A stretch of 64,000 nucleotides of DNA from Pelagibius sp. Alg239-R121 (GTDB taxonomy: Bacteria; Pseudomonadota; Alphaproteobacteria; Kiloniellales; Kiloniellaceae): contig NZ_CAMZOF010000009.1 in assembly GCF_947331435.1 (NCBI RefSeq), forward strand, positions 1-64,000, given 5' to 3'. A program made the translations under genes and the position numbers. Below, in pieces: positions 28,397 to 36,747 of the stretch (position 1 is its first letter; every line of letters begins with the position of its first letter). Below the pieces are notes generated by a model, which was given only the letters and a program-made list of their open reading frames with translations, was not told where the DNA came from and did not search any database.

Positions 28397-28560
28397 CAGT
28401 GGGTTTAAGACAACGGAGATTGACTTCAGCACCTTACAGCATGATGACTTGTTGAAACTTGAGGGCTTTCACAATTGGCTCGAAAAGCAATTGCCTTGAA
28501 AAATGCGCTCGCCACCAAATACCTTAGAGAGACGAATTCTGCTCACAAGGGAGGAAAATC

Positions 28561-29445
28561 ATGCGGTTCACAGCGAAAGATTTCGATCAGGAGCTCCTGG
28601 ATCTCTATGACTTCTATGTCCACGGCAAGATCACCAAGCGTGAATTCCTGGAAGGCGCAGGCAAATTTGCGGTTGGGGGCGCGACTGCGCTTGGCCTGTT
28701 GAACCTGCTGTCGCCGAAATATGCGTTGGCGGAACAGGTGGCCAAAGACGATCCGGGGATTGAGGCGGAGTACATCGACTACGAATCTCCCAATGGCCAT
28801 GGCAAAGTACGTGGCTATCTGGTGAAGCCGGCGGGTGCTGCTGGTAAACTGCCGTCGGTGCTGGTGGTGCACGAGAACCGAGGGCTTAATCCCTACATCG
28901 AGGACGTGGCACGGCGCGCGGCGAAGGCGGGCTTCATGGCGTTGGCGCCGGACGGCCTGACCTCGGTGGGCGGTTATCCGGGCAACGACGACGAGGGGCG
29001 TGCCCTGCAGAAGACCGTAGATCGTACGAAGCTGATGAACGATTTCTTCGCCGGCTATGAACACCTTGCAGCGCGAGACGACGGCAGCGGAAAGGTTGGG
29101 GCCGTGGGCTTCTGTTATGGCGGCGGTGTGTGCAACGCACTGGCGGTGGCCTATCCCGAGCTCTCGGCATCGGTGCCTTTCTATGGGCGGCAGGCAAAGG
29201 CCGAAGACGTGCCGCGTATTCAGGCACCTTTGCTGCTGCACTACGGCGAGCTGGACAAACGCATCAACGAAGGCTGGCCTGCCTATGAGACAGCGCTGAA
29301 GGCGCACAACAAGAGCTATACGGCGCATATATACCCGGGTGCCAATCATGGCTTCCACAACGATACTACGCCGCGCTACGACAAGGACGCTGCAGAGCTG
29401 GCTTGGAGCCGGACAATCGACTTCTTCAAGGCGCAGTTGGCATAG
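28561..29445 (+). CDS. Dienelactone hydrolase family protein, exported (YghX-like)
   Basis: 294 aa with GGGAGG before the ATG. The N-terminal part carries a Tat-like signal: [16 protein letters not shown] followed by a hydrophobic stretch, with a Lys-Arg pair instead of Arg-Arg. The alpha/beta hydrolase domain has the nucleophile Cys in GFCYGGG, the acid in YGELDKRIN, the His in ANHGFHND, and the Glu in VVHENRGL, as in dienelactone hydrolases. It sits between the two copies of the NUDIX/GNAT repeat and is likely part of the inserted or duplicated segment. Confidence 0.9.
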   Translation: MRFTAKDFDQELLDLYDFYVHGKITKREFLEGAGKFAVGGATALGLLNLLSPKYALAEQVAKDDPGIEAEYIDYESPNGHGKVRGYLVKPAGAAGKLPSVLVVHENRGLNPYIEDVARRAAKAGFMALAPDGLTSVGGYPGNDDEGRALQKTVDRTKLMNDFFAGYEHLAARDDGSGKVGAVGFCYGGGVCNALAVAYPELSASVPFYGRQAKAEDVPRIQAPLLLHYGELDKRINEGWPAYETALKAHNKSYTAHIYPGANHGFHNDTTPRYDKDAAELAWSRTIDFFKAQLA

Positions 29446-29559
29446 AGGATCCTGCAGAGGCGCCACCTTGTATGCCGGATAATCGCGGTTAGGAGCATCC
29501 GCTGAATGTCAAAGGAGCGTTGGGGCTGGCTATCCTGGTTTATGTGGCCGTACGAACTC

Positions 29560-29895
29560 GCTTTGGCTTTCGCTGCATGAGGCGCCCAAAGACTTTCAAC
29601 TCTATCTGCATGCAGCTGTCCTGAAAGACTTTGAGGTTTTTGCATGGAGTTATCGTCAGATGGCCTTTAACCGTCTGAAACCGAACACCGCCGTGAGTGT
29701 CTTGCCGCAGGATTGGAAGAAGGGATGCGACATCCTGCAATAAGGTGTGGTCGTTTTGGATTGATACATTCTCTGGATGTGAGAAGTAGAGACTGATCTT
29801 CCTCTCAAGGATGCTGGGAACAACGATCAGAGTCATATAGAAGAGGCCATGATGCAGGGGTGGCCTTGGAAAGGTGATGAGCATGATCAACCTGC
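29560..29895 (+). pseudogene. Decayed second copy of the NUDIX gene
   Basis: The last part (29836-29895) is 92 of 96 identical to the 3' end of the NUDIX gene at 27790. Further upstream only traces remain: the order of short words (HAAVLKD, FEVFAW, RQM, FNRL) parallels KACPVVLRG, EILAFE, RQIV and VKAV of the intact gene, with stops and indels between. The original stop codon TGA has become CGA. It is the reciprocal of the truncated GNAT at 28286. Confidence 0.6.
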
Positions 29896-29931
29896 GGCTC
29901 GAACTGCTCGATCGCTCGAACTGGAGGCAGG
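29836..29931 (+). repeat. 96-bp direct repeat, right copy
   Basis: Partner of 28239-28334. It contains the remnant NUDIX 3' end and the functional start of the GNAT gene. Confidence 0.9.
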
Positions 29932-30347
29932 CGCTGGAGGTTCGGACGAGACCGGATCAACTGGCGTTTGTGGCAGATCACGAACCTGTCGCGCTTGTCA
30001 TTCTGGCAAAGTGCTATCTCTGTCCGGGTGGATTCCGCTGGCGCCCGTTCGGAATTCTTTCGGGTGACAGTATGGTGGGGATCGTCGCCCTCGCGGATCG
30101 CGCCGACAGGTGTGAGCTCTATCATCTTGTGATCCATCAAAGCCGCCAGAGACAGGGATACGGCAAAGCGGCCCTGATTGCGATTGTCGATCTGATCCGG
30201 AGGGAGCTTCCTGATTGCAAGGTTTTGAGCCTGACAGTGAACCCCCGCAACGCGGCTGCTGAGGCTTTGTACCGGGCTGCAGGATTCCAAACGAGCGGTG
30301 AGCATCGAGACGGTGAGGCTGTCTGGCGACTGGAGCTCACGCATTAA
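29883..30347 (+). CDS. GNAT-family N-acetyltransferase
   Basis: 154 aa from the ATG at 29883 (GAAAGG about 8 nt upstream; ATG and GTG codons at 29877 and 29874 are alternatives). The acetyl-CoA-binding signature is present: LYHLVIHQSRQRQGYGKAAL (motif A, Q-x-x-G-x-G/A) and LTVNPRNAAAEALYRAAGF (motif B). The substrate is unknown; YitI/spermidine-acetyltransferase-like members share this layout. Its start lies within the repeated 96-bp segment. Confidence 0.9.
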   Translation: MINLRLELLDRSNWRQALEVRTRPDQLAFVADHEPVALVILAKCYLCPGGFRWRPFGILSGDSMVGIVALADRADRCELYHLVIHQSRQRQGYGKAALIAIVDLIRRELPDCKVLSLTVNPRNAAAEALYRAAGFQTSGEHRDGEAVWRLELTH

Positions 30348-30366
30348 GACGGTGGATGGGGAGAGC

Positions 30367-30440
30367 GGGGATAACTTCGTGGCTCATCCTGTTGACTTAT
30401 ATATGGAAATTTGAGATTTTTGCGTCGGGCCAATAGGTCT
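30367..30440 (+). repeat. 74-bp leader element, copy 1
   Basis: It aligns without gaps to 34200-34273 (51 of 74 positions by hand count). The last 34 bp are best conserved and include GATTTTTG and CGGGCCAATAGG. TTGACT at 30392-30397 is conserved in both. Each copy is followed by an intrinsic terminator, and each lies upstream of a phage-type gene start, so this may be a module promoter/leader. Confidence 0.55.
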
Positions 30441-30521
30441 CGAACGGGGCGGAATCCAACAAATTGAAGGAGTGGCTGGTTTACCTTTCACTTCGAGTCA
30501 AAGTCAAACGATCCGGCCGGT

Positions 30522-30559
30522 AATCCCGCAACGACGAAAGTCGGCGCGGGATTTTTTTT
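30522..30559 (+). terminator. Intrinsic terminator upstream of the toxin-bearing gene
   Basis: The stem AATCCCGC/GCGGGATT is continued by CGAC-GAAA-GTCG and followed by eight T. It is a strong plus-strand terminator about 160 bp before the start at 30718, insulating the phage-derived gene from upstream transcription or ending a short leader RNA begun at the 74-bp element. Confidence 0.8.
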
Positions 30560-30717
30560 GACCTGAAGCTGCGCGAAACCAGCGGCCCCGGCTCACATTC
30601 CTATAACCAGCAGGCGTCTTGCCTTCCTGATCTTGGCACCCTGTTCCTGCCCCCTGTTCGTGACTGGGCGCATGCGGAAGCCATTCGGGCTTTCTTCCAT
30701 ACATCGCGAGGAGAATT

Positions 30718-33465
30718 ATGCCGCGCTTTCCAGTCCAACCGCAGCGCACGACTTCGCCCGCTGCCGTATCCAGTACGCCACGGGCGGAAGCCACCGGCTT
30801 AGGGGCAGGCATCGGCCGCAATCTGTCCGAACTCGGCGCCGGTGTCGCTGATCTGGGTGAGGCAATCGACGCTCGTGAGCTGCGTCGCGAGCGCCAGGTG
30901 GCCCAGGTCATCTCTCGCCTTGACGTCGATGTCGCCAAGCAGCGCGCCGAAAGCGATGCACAGGCACCACCGGAAGAAGACAGCAATACCCGGATCACGC
31001 GTCAGCAAGAGGTCTTCGAGAGCAGTGCAGCGGCACTGGTGCAGCGCTTTCAAGGGCAGGGTCTTCTGGGAAGGGTGGCAGAACGGATCGACGCGCGGCG
31101 GGCGGTCTGGGCCAAAATGCTGCTGGAGAGTGAGGCCGAACAGCGCCATCAGAAAAACCTGAAGGACGTGCAAGGCATCGTGTCGAGTTGGCAAGAGCAG
31201 GTTGCGCAAAATCCTGAAGAGTTCGATACAGCGTCCCTGGAAATATTCGGTGACGAAGAAAGCGGCGAGACAGGGTTGTTGGCCGGGCTTGGTTTGCGGC
31301 CGGAAGCATTGACGGCTTGGAAAGAGCACGCGTTGAAGCAATTGCTGGACGCGCGCCTGACCACCGACCCCGATGGGGTACTGGCGGATCTGGCGGCCGG
31401 GCGCTGGCAGGAGGTTTTGTCCGAGGAGCGCCGTGAGATCTTGCAGGACGACGCCCGGGAAGCGCTGCAGCGCCAGCAATCACAGAAGAACATCGAGCAT
31501 AGCCGGCAGAGCACGCACAAGAGCCTGGATCTGTCACGGGATATCGCGAGCGGTCAGGCGGGGCGCGCGGAGATCCGGCGGGCCGAAGAAGAAGGCGCCC
31601 TCTCAGCGGCGCAGGCAGAAGAGTTACGCAGTGAAGCGGAACAAGCGGAGATCGAGACCCAGGCCCGGCAAATGGCAAACGACGCGTTGGCGCGCGCGCT
31701 GAGCGGCGGTACCGGGTTTGATATCGACAATCCACATAATCGCGAAGCGGCAGACGCCTTCTACGAGGAAGCTTACAGTGCGGCGGTCAGAAGGGGGGCG
31801 GAGGATGGAACCCGCGAACAGCTGGCATCGGCGGTTGCCAGGACCGGCTACCTGCCGAAGGGGCTGGCGCGCGATGTGACCGCGATGCTGCAGGGCAGTG
31901 ACGAAGCGGGCCAGATCGCAGGTGCCCAACTCTACAGCCGATTGAAAGAAGCCGCGCCTGAACTGCTGGCCGAAGCGGTCGACCTGGAAACACGGGCTTG
32001 GGGTGGTGTTCTCAGCCATTGGCTGGAGACAGGGCTGGAACCCGCGGATGCCTTGGAGCGGACCGAAGCGGAACTGCAGCGTAGCGGCAGAACCCGGGCG
32101 CTTAACAACGACACGGCCGCCGCCCTGCAGCGGGACTTGCGCAGCAGTTTTGGCGACGGTGCCGCGGGTTATATCGCCGGCAATCTGCTGGAGCAACTGG
32201 ATGAAAAGTACCTGGACTATCTGGCCCAGGGTTTACCGCCGCGACAGGCGCAAGAGCGGATCCAGCAGCACATGGGGCGGGCCTTTGTTCGACTCGAGCA
32301 GATCCAAAACCGGTTTGCGGATGCGGGTTTCGTCTTGAGTCTGCAAGACGGCAGGCCGGTTCTGATCCCGACAGAGCCGCGTTTGCAGAAGGCGGAAGCC
32401 GTCACCGGGTCGGCACTTGTCATGGGCGGCTTCCTCCTGGTCGGTGCGGCCCTGGTCTGGAGTATTCAGACCTCGCAGGACATGGGGTTTGAGGCTCCGG
32501 ATCAGGTCAAAGACCTAAGCAAATGGGTGGAGGAGCTTTCGTTGGAGGCGAAGACAGAGTTCTTTTCGCTGATGCCCGGCGTCGCTGAACTTGTCGGTCT
32601 GTCGATGGTCGGTCTTGCCGACAAAGGCGAATACCTTGGCGAGATCACCGACGACAACAGGGATTACGGCATTCGCTTTGTGGAGATCTTTGACAAAGAG
32701 ACCTACGGCAGGATGTCGGTTCTCCAGCGCTGGGACCCTTCAAGTCAAGCCTACGTCGATGAGACCGCACGCTTCTATGACAATGCCCGGAAAGACTGGG
32801 CTCTGCTGGATCTCAAGACTGGCCGGCTGCTGCATCCGGAGGAAGAAGGGCGGTTCCGAAGTCCGCCGCTGGAGCCGCAGTCCGGTGCTGAGTTTGTTCC
32901 GGGCGGGTTCGGGGACCAGGGCGGGCCCAAGCTGCCGATCACCTCGGGCGGGACGCCGCCGGACAACACCCCACTGACCACCCAGCCGGAAGGGTTGGTT
33001 CCGCCGGAACGTACGGACGAGGTGATCACAGGTTTGCCGGATCAGAGTGGACGGCTGAACGGTCCGCTGGTCATGCTCAACGAGAACGCAGGCGAAGCGT
33101 CTCCGGGCGAAGGTGCCGGCCCGGCCAGCTGGTACCCCGACTGGCAAGGCGTAAAGGAGGTCATGCCGGTCATTCCTGAGGGATGGACGGCGAAGCCCAA
33201 TAAAAAGGATAAAAAAGCGGGCCGGAAAAACAAACCGGGTGTGCGCTGGTCGGATCCCGGCGACAAAGGAAACGGTGTCCGCGTAGATAAGGCCAATCCC
33301 GAACATAGCTATCCGTCGCAGCGTGTTGATCACGTCATCGTTCGCTACAAGGGAACCGTGCGGGGACGCGATGGGCAACCGATTGACGGACCCATCGACG
33401 GCAATCCGGACGCCCACATCCCCTTGAGCGAATATCTGAAGTGGAGAACATGGTATGCCCCATAA
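30718..33465 (+). CDS. Phage ejection-type protein with C-terminal polymorphic toxin module
   Basis: 915 aa; SD CGCGAGGAG precedes the ATG. Residues 1-470 are charged, helical and Gln/Ala/Glu/Arg-rich, with an N-terminus (MPRFPVQPQRTT, then GAGIGRNLSELGAGVADLG) of the type seen in podovirus internal virion/DNA-ejection proteins. It is about half identical to the protein at 52246. A hydrophobic helix follows (about 560-580, ALVMGGFLLVGAALVW), then a conserved pre-toxin segment (EYLGEITDDN, SPPLEPQSGAEF) and a Pro/Gly-rich linker. The last about 110 residues (VRWSDPGDKGNGVRVDKANP, PSQRVDHVIV, GRDGQPI, AHIPLSEYLKW) resemble a C-terminal module I know from RHS-type toxins. An immunity-type gene follows. 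The carrier role is inferred from paralogy and neighbours; the toxin activity is unknown. Confidence 0.75.
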   Translation: MPRFPVQPQRTTSPAAVSSTPRAEATGLGAGIGRNLSELGAGVADLGEAIDARELRRERQVAQVISRLDVDVAKQRAESDAQAPPEEDSNTRITRQQEVFESSAAALVQRFQGQGLLGRVAERIDARRAVWAKMLLESEAEQRHQKNLKDVQGIVSSWQEQVAQNPEEFDTASLEIFGDEESGETGLLAGLGLRPEALTAWKEHALKQLLDARLTTDPDGVLADLAAGRWQEVLSEERREILQDDAREALQRQQSQKNIEHSRQSTHKSLDLSRDIASGQAGRAEIRRAEEEGALSAAQAEELRSEAEQAEIETQARQMANDALARALSGGTGFDIDNPHNREAADAFYEEAYSAAVRRGAEDGTREQLASAVARTGYLPKGLARDVTAMLQGSDEAGQIAGAQLYSRLKEAAPELLAEAVDLETRAWGGVLSHWLETGLEPADALERTEAELQRSGRTRALNNDTAAALQRDLRSSFGDGAAGYIAGNLLEQLDEKYLDYLAQGLPPRQAQERIQQHMGRAFVRLEQIQNRFADAGFVLSLQDGRPVLIPTEPRLQKAEAVTGSALVMGGFLLVGAALVWSIQTSQDMGFEAPDQVKDLSKWVEELSLEAKTEFFSLMPGVAELVGLSMVGLADKGEYLGEITDDNRDYGIRFVEIFDKETYGRMSVLQRWDPSSQAYVDETARFYDNARKDWALLDLKTGRLLHPEEEGRFRSPPLEPQSGAEFVPGGFGDQGGPKLPITSGGTPPDNTPLTTQPEGLVPPERTDEVITGLPDQSGRLNGPLVMLNENAGEASPGEGAGPASWYPDWQGVKEVMPVIPEGWTAKPNKKDKKAGRKNKPGVRWSDPGDKGNGVRVDKANPEHSYPSQRVDHVIVRYKGTVRGRDGQPIDGPIDGNPDAHIPLSEYLKWRTWYAP

Positions 33466-33776
33466 GGCCCTCTGCGGATTTTGGTCGGCACCGCGGTCGC
33501 CGCGACGGCCTGCCGGTAAAAGCCTCATTCGAAAATCTCATTGACTCCTCATTGCCGGAACAACAAAATGTTCTCTAATTGTTCTTTTTACGCCGGCGAA
33601 AAACGATCGACAAATGCCGTCTGAGGCAACGCGTCCTAACTTGACGGCATGTGCTCACGGACGCTTTGTTCCGAAGCGGTGACACTGATGAACGGCGCTC
33701 ACCGTTGGTTTCAGGTAAACGTTCTTCGATCCAGTTTGAACCGCCGTCGTAAAATCTATGAAGTGGATGTCCCAAT
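33466..33776. other. Spacer between toxin and immunity genes
   Basis: 311 bp, unusually long for a toxin-immunity pair. It contains a GC-rich inverted repeat near 33487-33505 (GTCGGCACCGCGGTCGCCGCG) and an AT-rich stretch around 33565-33600 that could hold a separate immunity promoter. No gene was seen. Confidence 0.4.
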
Positions 33777-34157
33777 ATGGCTTCAAGTAGCGAGCTTCAG
33801 TACCCGAACATGCGGGTCGAGCTTATCCACTGTCTCAAGAAGCTGAGTGATCACGAATATCAGCAGGCCGCCTGGGTCAGAGGCGAGTACCCGCCTAACG
33901 TCGCATATGACGACCTCGATTTTTCGATACGTTTCCTTTTTGACGACACGAGCCTGGAAGAAGATTCTAAAGGCTACGTCGGCGTTATTCTGAAGAACGA
34001 GGAAGAAGCGCGGGCGGTGGATGAGGTCATCTCGGCACTCAATTTGATCTTCAAAAAATACCAAGAGGATATGAGTGACGAGGAGTACATCGCGCTGGAG
34101 GAATGGCAGGACGTGCTTTCGGCATCACAGAAGGCACTGAAAGTGATCAAGGATTAG
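33777..34157 (+). CDS. SCO4402-like immunity protein
   Basis: 126 aa, acidic. The pattern YPNMRVELIHCLKKLSDHEYQQAAWVRGEYP, then FLFDDTSLEEDSKGYVGVILKNEEEARAV and EWQDVLSASQKAL matches the SCO4402-type family, which recurs as an immunity protein downstream of polymorphic toxins. Position right after the toxin-bearing gene supports that role. It should bind and neutralise the 30718 toxin in the cytoplasm. Family identification is from memory of the pattern; partnership is inferred from context. Confidence 0.75.
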   Translation: MASSSELQYPNMRVELIHCLKKLSDHEYQQAAWVRGEYPPNVAYDDLDFSIRFLFDDTSLEEDSKGYVGVILKNEEEARAVDEVISALNLIFKKYQEDMSDEEYIALEEWQDVLSASQKALKVIKD

Positions 34158-34199
34158 ATTGATCTGTTATCGGCATTTGTCTTTGCTATCACACATGGT

Positions 34200-34273
34200 G
34201 GGGATAATTCTTATTCCCATCTCATTGACTCACAATCCTAAATTTGCGATTTTTGTCGCGGGCCAATAGGCCT
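34200..34273 (+). repeat. 74-bp leader element, copy 2
   Basis: Partner of 30367-30440, upstream of the terminase genes. It is followed directly by an intrinsic terminator at 34276, whereas copy 1 has about 80 bp between element and terminator. Confidence 0.55.
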
Positions 34274-34275
34274 GA

Positions 34276-34312
34276 ATCTCGTGACGGCCAAGGCCGAAGC
34301 GGGATTTTTTTT
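34276..34312 (+). terminator. Intrinsic terminator before the terminase genes
   Basis: The stem ATCTCG/CGGGAT continues as CGGCC-AA-GGCCG and is followed by eight T. Its lower stem and tail (CGGGATTTTTTTTGACCTG) match the terminator at 30522-30559, but the upper stem differs while keeping pairing, indicating common origin and selection for the hairpin. Confidence 0.75.
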
Positions 34313-34371
34313 GACCTGGTTCAGGGGCAAAAAAATGGGACCCGTAACACTGTCCTGCTGTTCGAAGAGTG

Positions 34372-34435
34372 AGCGCCCCGTAGTTTGGGCGTCCCATAGG
34401 TTAGGCGTCCCATAGGTTAGGCGCCACGTAGGTTG
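34372..34435. repeat. 16-bp tandem repeat, four copies
   Basis: The unit GGCGTCCCATAGGTTA occurs twice perfectly (34388-34403 and 34404-34419), with one degenerate copy on each side. It lies between the terminator and the terminase small-subunit start. Confidence 0.75.
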
Positions 34436-34534
34436 GTGTGTCGGAGATGCTCGAGTGAGATCGCTCCAGCCTGATCACCTATGAGCTTAATGTTCTCCAA
34501 TTCAAATTCAATCGCGCGTCGTGCAGGGAGTTTC

Positions 34535-35125
34535 ATGCCGGGATTAAAGCTTGTTCGTCAGGAGGTTTTCGCGGATCTGATCGCATCGGACATGCAGCCT
34601 GCAGCCGCTTATGAAGCCGCAGGCTATCGTGCGAAGGAGCCTGCAAAGCAAATACGGAAACTGCTGGCAAAACCAGAAATCCTGGCACGGATCGAGGAGT
34701 TGAAGTGCGGCCTCGACGATGCAGGCGTGGAAGCTGAAAACCGCCCGTCAATTCTATTTGAATCCAGGTTTGAAAAACTCAGGCGGACGAGGAAGGGCCG
34801 CCCTGTCGATAAGGACTGGATCGTCGAGTGTCTGGTGGAAAACATCGAACGCTCGCTGGGCCTTAAGCCCCTGCGCGACCGCAACGGCCGGACTGTGGGC
34901 AGTTACAGCCACCAGGGCAGCGTCGCGAACAAGGCCTTGGAACTGCTCGGTCGGCAACTGGGTTTATTCGGAGAAAAACGGGATGGGAAAGGCGGTGGCT
35001 TCGGTGACCTCAGCGACGACGAGCTCAACGAACTCGAAGCGGATCTTGGACGGCAGGTTGCGGTACTTGAGAGAATCCAGCGTCGCGTTGAAGCGGGAGA
35101 AGCTGAAGCGCCTGGAGAAAAATGA
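34535..35125 (+). CDS. terS: Phage terminase small subunit
   Basis: 196 aa from the ATG at 34535, chosen for its GGGAG SD (an upstream ATG at 34481 lacks one). The N-terminal DNA-binding part RQEVFADLIASDMQPAAAYEAAGYRAK is followed by KQIRKLLAKPEILARIEEL, the typical terminase small-subunit helix-turn-helix layout. The C-terminal half has SVANKALELLGRQLGLFGEK and an acidic helix for oligomerisation. It would recognise packaging DNA. The large-subunit frame overlaps its 3' end. Confidence 0.85.
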   Translation: MPGLKLVRQEVFADLIASDMQPAAAYEAAGYRAKEPAKQIRKLLAKPEILARIEELKCGLDDAGVEAENRPSILFESRFEKLRRTRKGRPVDKDWIVECLVENIERSLGLKPLRDRNGRTVGSYSHQGSVANKALELLGRQLGLFGEKRDGKGGGFGDLSDDELNELEADLGRQVAVLERIQRRVEAGEAEAPGEK

Positions 35126-35735
35126 ACTGGGCCGCTACCGGCCCTACGACAAGCAGAAGATCTTTCACGATGCCGGTGCGTCCCACCGTGAGCGGCTGTT
35201 CATGGCGGGCAATCAGCTCGGCAAGACATTGGCCGGCGCGTCGGAGTGGGCCATGCACCTCTGCGGCCGCTATCCGGGCTGGTGGCGGGGCCGGCGTTTC
35301 GAGCGCCCGGTACGCCTTTGGGCCGCCGGTGTGACGGCGGAATCCACACGGGATAATCCGCAGCGCATGCTGCTCGGTCCGCCGCAGCGCAGGGACGCCT
35401 GGGGCACGGGAGCAATTCCAGGAGAGTGCATTCTGGGCACCAGCGCATCGCGTCAGGGCGCGGACACGGTGGACAGCATTGTCGTGCGCCACGGGAGCGG
35501 CGGACAGTCCACACTGGCTTTCAAATCCTACGAAAAGGGCCGTGAGAAATGGCAGGGCGAGACGCTCGACGGTGTTTGGTTCGACGAGGAGCCGCCACTG
35601 GATGTCTATTCCGAAGGCTTGACGCGGACCAACGCGACCGGCGGCATGACCATCGTCACCTTTACGCCGCTGCTCGGCATGTCGGAGGTCGTGCGCCTGT
35701 TCCTGTCGGACGCGATCACCGAATGTGGAGGGTAG
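35088..35735 (+). CDS. terL: Terminase large subunit, ATPase half, ended by an amber codon
   Basis: About 215 codons from a TTG at 35088 (start uncertain; no ATG in frame) to TAG at 35733. Walker A is MAGNQLGKTLAG and Walker B is LDGVWFDEEPP, followed by the coupling strand TIVTFTPLLGMSEVV. The same reading frame continues after the TAG into the nuclease half at 35742 with no other disruption. The stop lies in a linker (GG-TAG-GAVSRHVTTM). Either the protein is expressed as two pieces, the amber is read through, or the gene is newly inactivated. Confidence 0.85.
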   Translation: MKREKLKRLEKNELGRYRPYDKQKIFHDAGASHRERLFMAGNQLGKTLAGASEWAMHLCGRYPGWWRGRRFERPVRLWAAGVTAESTRDNPQRMLLGPPQRRDAWGTGAIPGECILGTSASRQGADTVDSIVVRHGSGGQSTLAFKSYEKGREKWQGETLDGVWFDEEPPLDVYSEGLTRTNATGGMTIVTFTPLLGMSEVVRLFLSDAITECGG

Positions 35736-35741
35736 GGCGCC

Positions 35742-36485
35742 GTGTCGCGACATGTCACGACTATGACAATCTGGGACGCCGAGCATTACAGCGAGGCGCA
35801 GCGCCGGGTGATCATCGAGAGCTATCCGCTGCATGAGCGCGATGCGCGTGCCAAGGGGATTCCGGTCCTCGGCTCCGGCCGGATCTTCCCAATCGGCGAC
35901 GAACAAATCATGACGGAAGCGATCGAAATTCCGGCGCACTGGCCGGTGCTCGGTGCGTTGGACTTCGGATGGGATCACCCGACGGCTGCCGTCAAGCTGG
36001 CCTGGGACCGGGATGCGGACTGCCTCTATGTCACCCATGCCTATAAGGCGAAACAGGCGACCCCGATCATTCATGGCGCGGCCTTGAAAGCCTGGGGGGC
36101 AGGCCTGCCGTGGGCCTGGCCGCACGACGGCCTGCAGCATGACAAAGGCAGCGGACGGATGCTGGCCGAGGTGTACCGCGAGCAGGGGCTAGCCATGTTG
36201 AAGGAACACGCACAGTTCGCCGACGGCTCCAACGGGGTCGAAGCCGGACTGATGATCCTCCTGGAGCGGATGCAGACCGGGCGCCTGAAGGTCTTTGCCC
36301 ATTTGAACGAATGGTTCAGCGAATTCCGTCTTTACCACCGTAAGGACGGCAAGGTGATCAAGGAGTACGACGACCTGATGGCGGCGACCCGCTACGGCCT
36401 GATGAGCCTGCGCTTTGCCGCGCCGGCGGCACGGCGGATCCGCCCGAAACTCGCGCGTAGTGACTATGACCTATTTGGAGATTGA
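35742..36485 (+). CDS. terL: Terminase large subunit, nuclease half
   Basis: 247 codons from a GTG at 35742; GGAGGG lies about 10 nt upstream, spanning the end of the ATPase half, so reinitiation is possible. The sequence SRHVTTMTIWDAEHYSEAQRRVIIESYP and RAKGIPVLGSGRIFPI continues the family directly. The RNase H-like nuclease has Asp in GALDFGWDHPTAAV and the C-terminal EYDDLMAATRYGLM. It would cut concatemeric DNA at the end of packaging. Confidence 0.85.
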   Translation: MSRHVTTMTIWDAEHYSEAQRRVIIESYPLHERDARAKGIPVLGSGRIFPIGDEQIMTEAIEIPAHWPVLGALDFGWDHPTAAVKLAWDRDADCLYVTHAYKAKQATPIIHGAALKAWGAGLPWAWPHDGLQHDKGSGRMLAEVYREQGLAMLKEHAQFADGSNGVEAGLMILLERMQTGRLKVFAHLNEWFSEFRLYHRKDGKVIKEYDDLMAATRYGLMSLRFAAPAARRIRPKLARSDYDLFGD

Positions 36486-36698
36486 ATGATGGGCGGACTG
36501 ATTTCACCGAAGAAACCTAAGGCGCCGCCACCGCCACCGCCGCCACCTGAAAAGGACGACAGCGAAGTTCAGGCCGCGGCGGCGGCCGAGCGGGAACGTC
36601 AGCGTAAGGCACGTGGCCGGGCGTCGACCATCCTGACCGGAGGAGACGGCCTGACCACCACCGCCCGCACGGCCCGCAAGCAACTGCTTGGCGAGTGA
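36486..36698 (+). CDS. Small phage protein, proline-rich, RASTILTGGDGLT motif
   Basis: 70 aa, with GGAG before the tandem ATG. It starts with a poly-proline stretch (KAPPPPPPPPEK), then a charged helix and RGRASTILTGGDGLTTTARTARKQLLGE. This C-terminal motif is typical of a small protein found in many podovirus-like genomes near the terminase/portal genes, of unknown role. It starts 1 bp after the terminase stop, in the same transcription unit. Confidence 0.8.
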   Translation: MMGGLISPKKPKAPPPPPPPPEKDDSEVQAAAAAERERQRKARGRASTILTGGDGLTTTARTARKQLLGE

Positions 36699-36747
36699 AT
36701 GTAATGGCGCAGAGATCCAGCAGAGCTGAGAAAAGGACAGGCGATTC

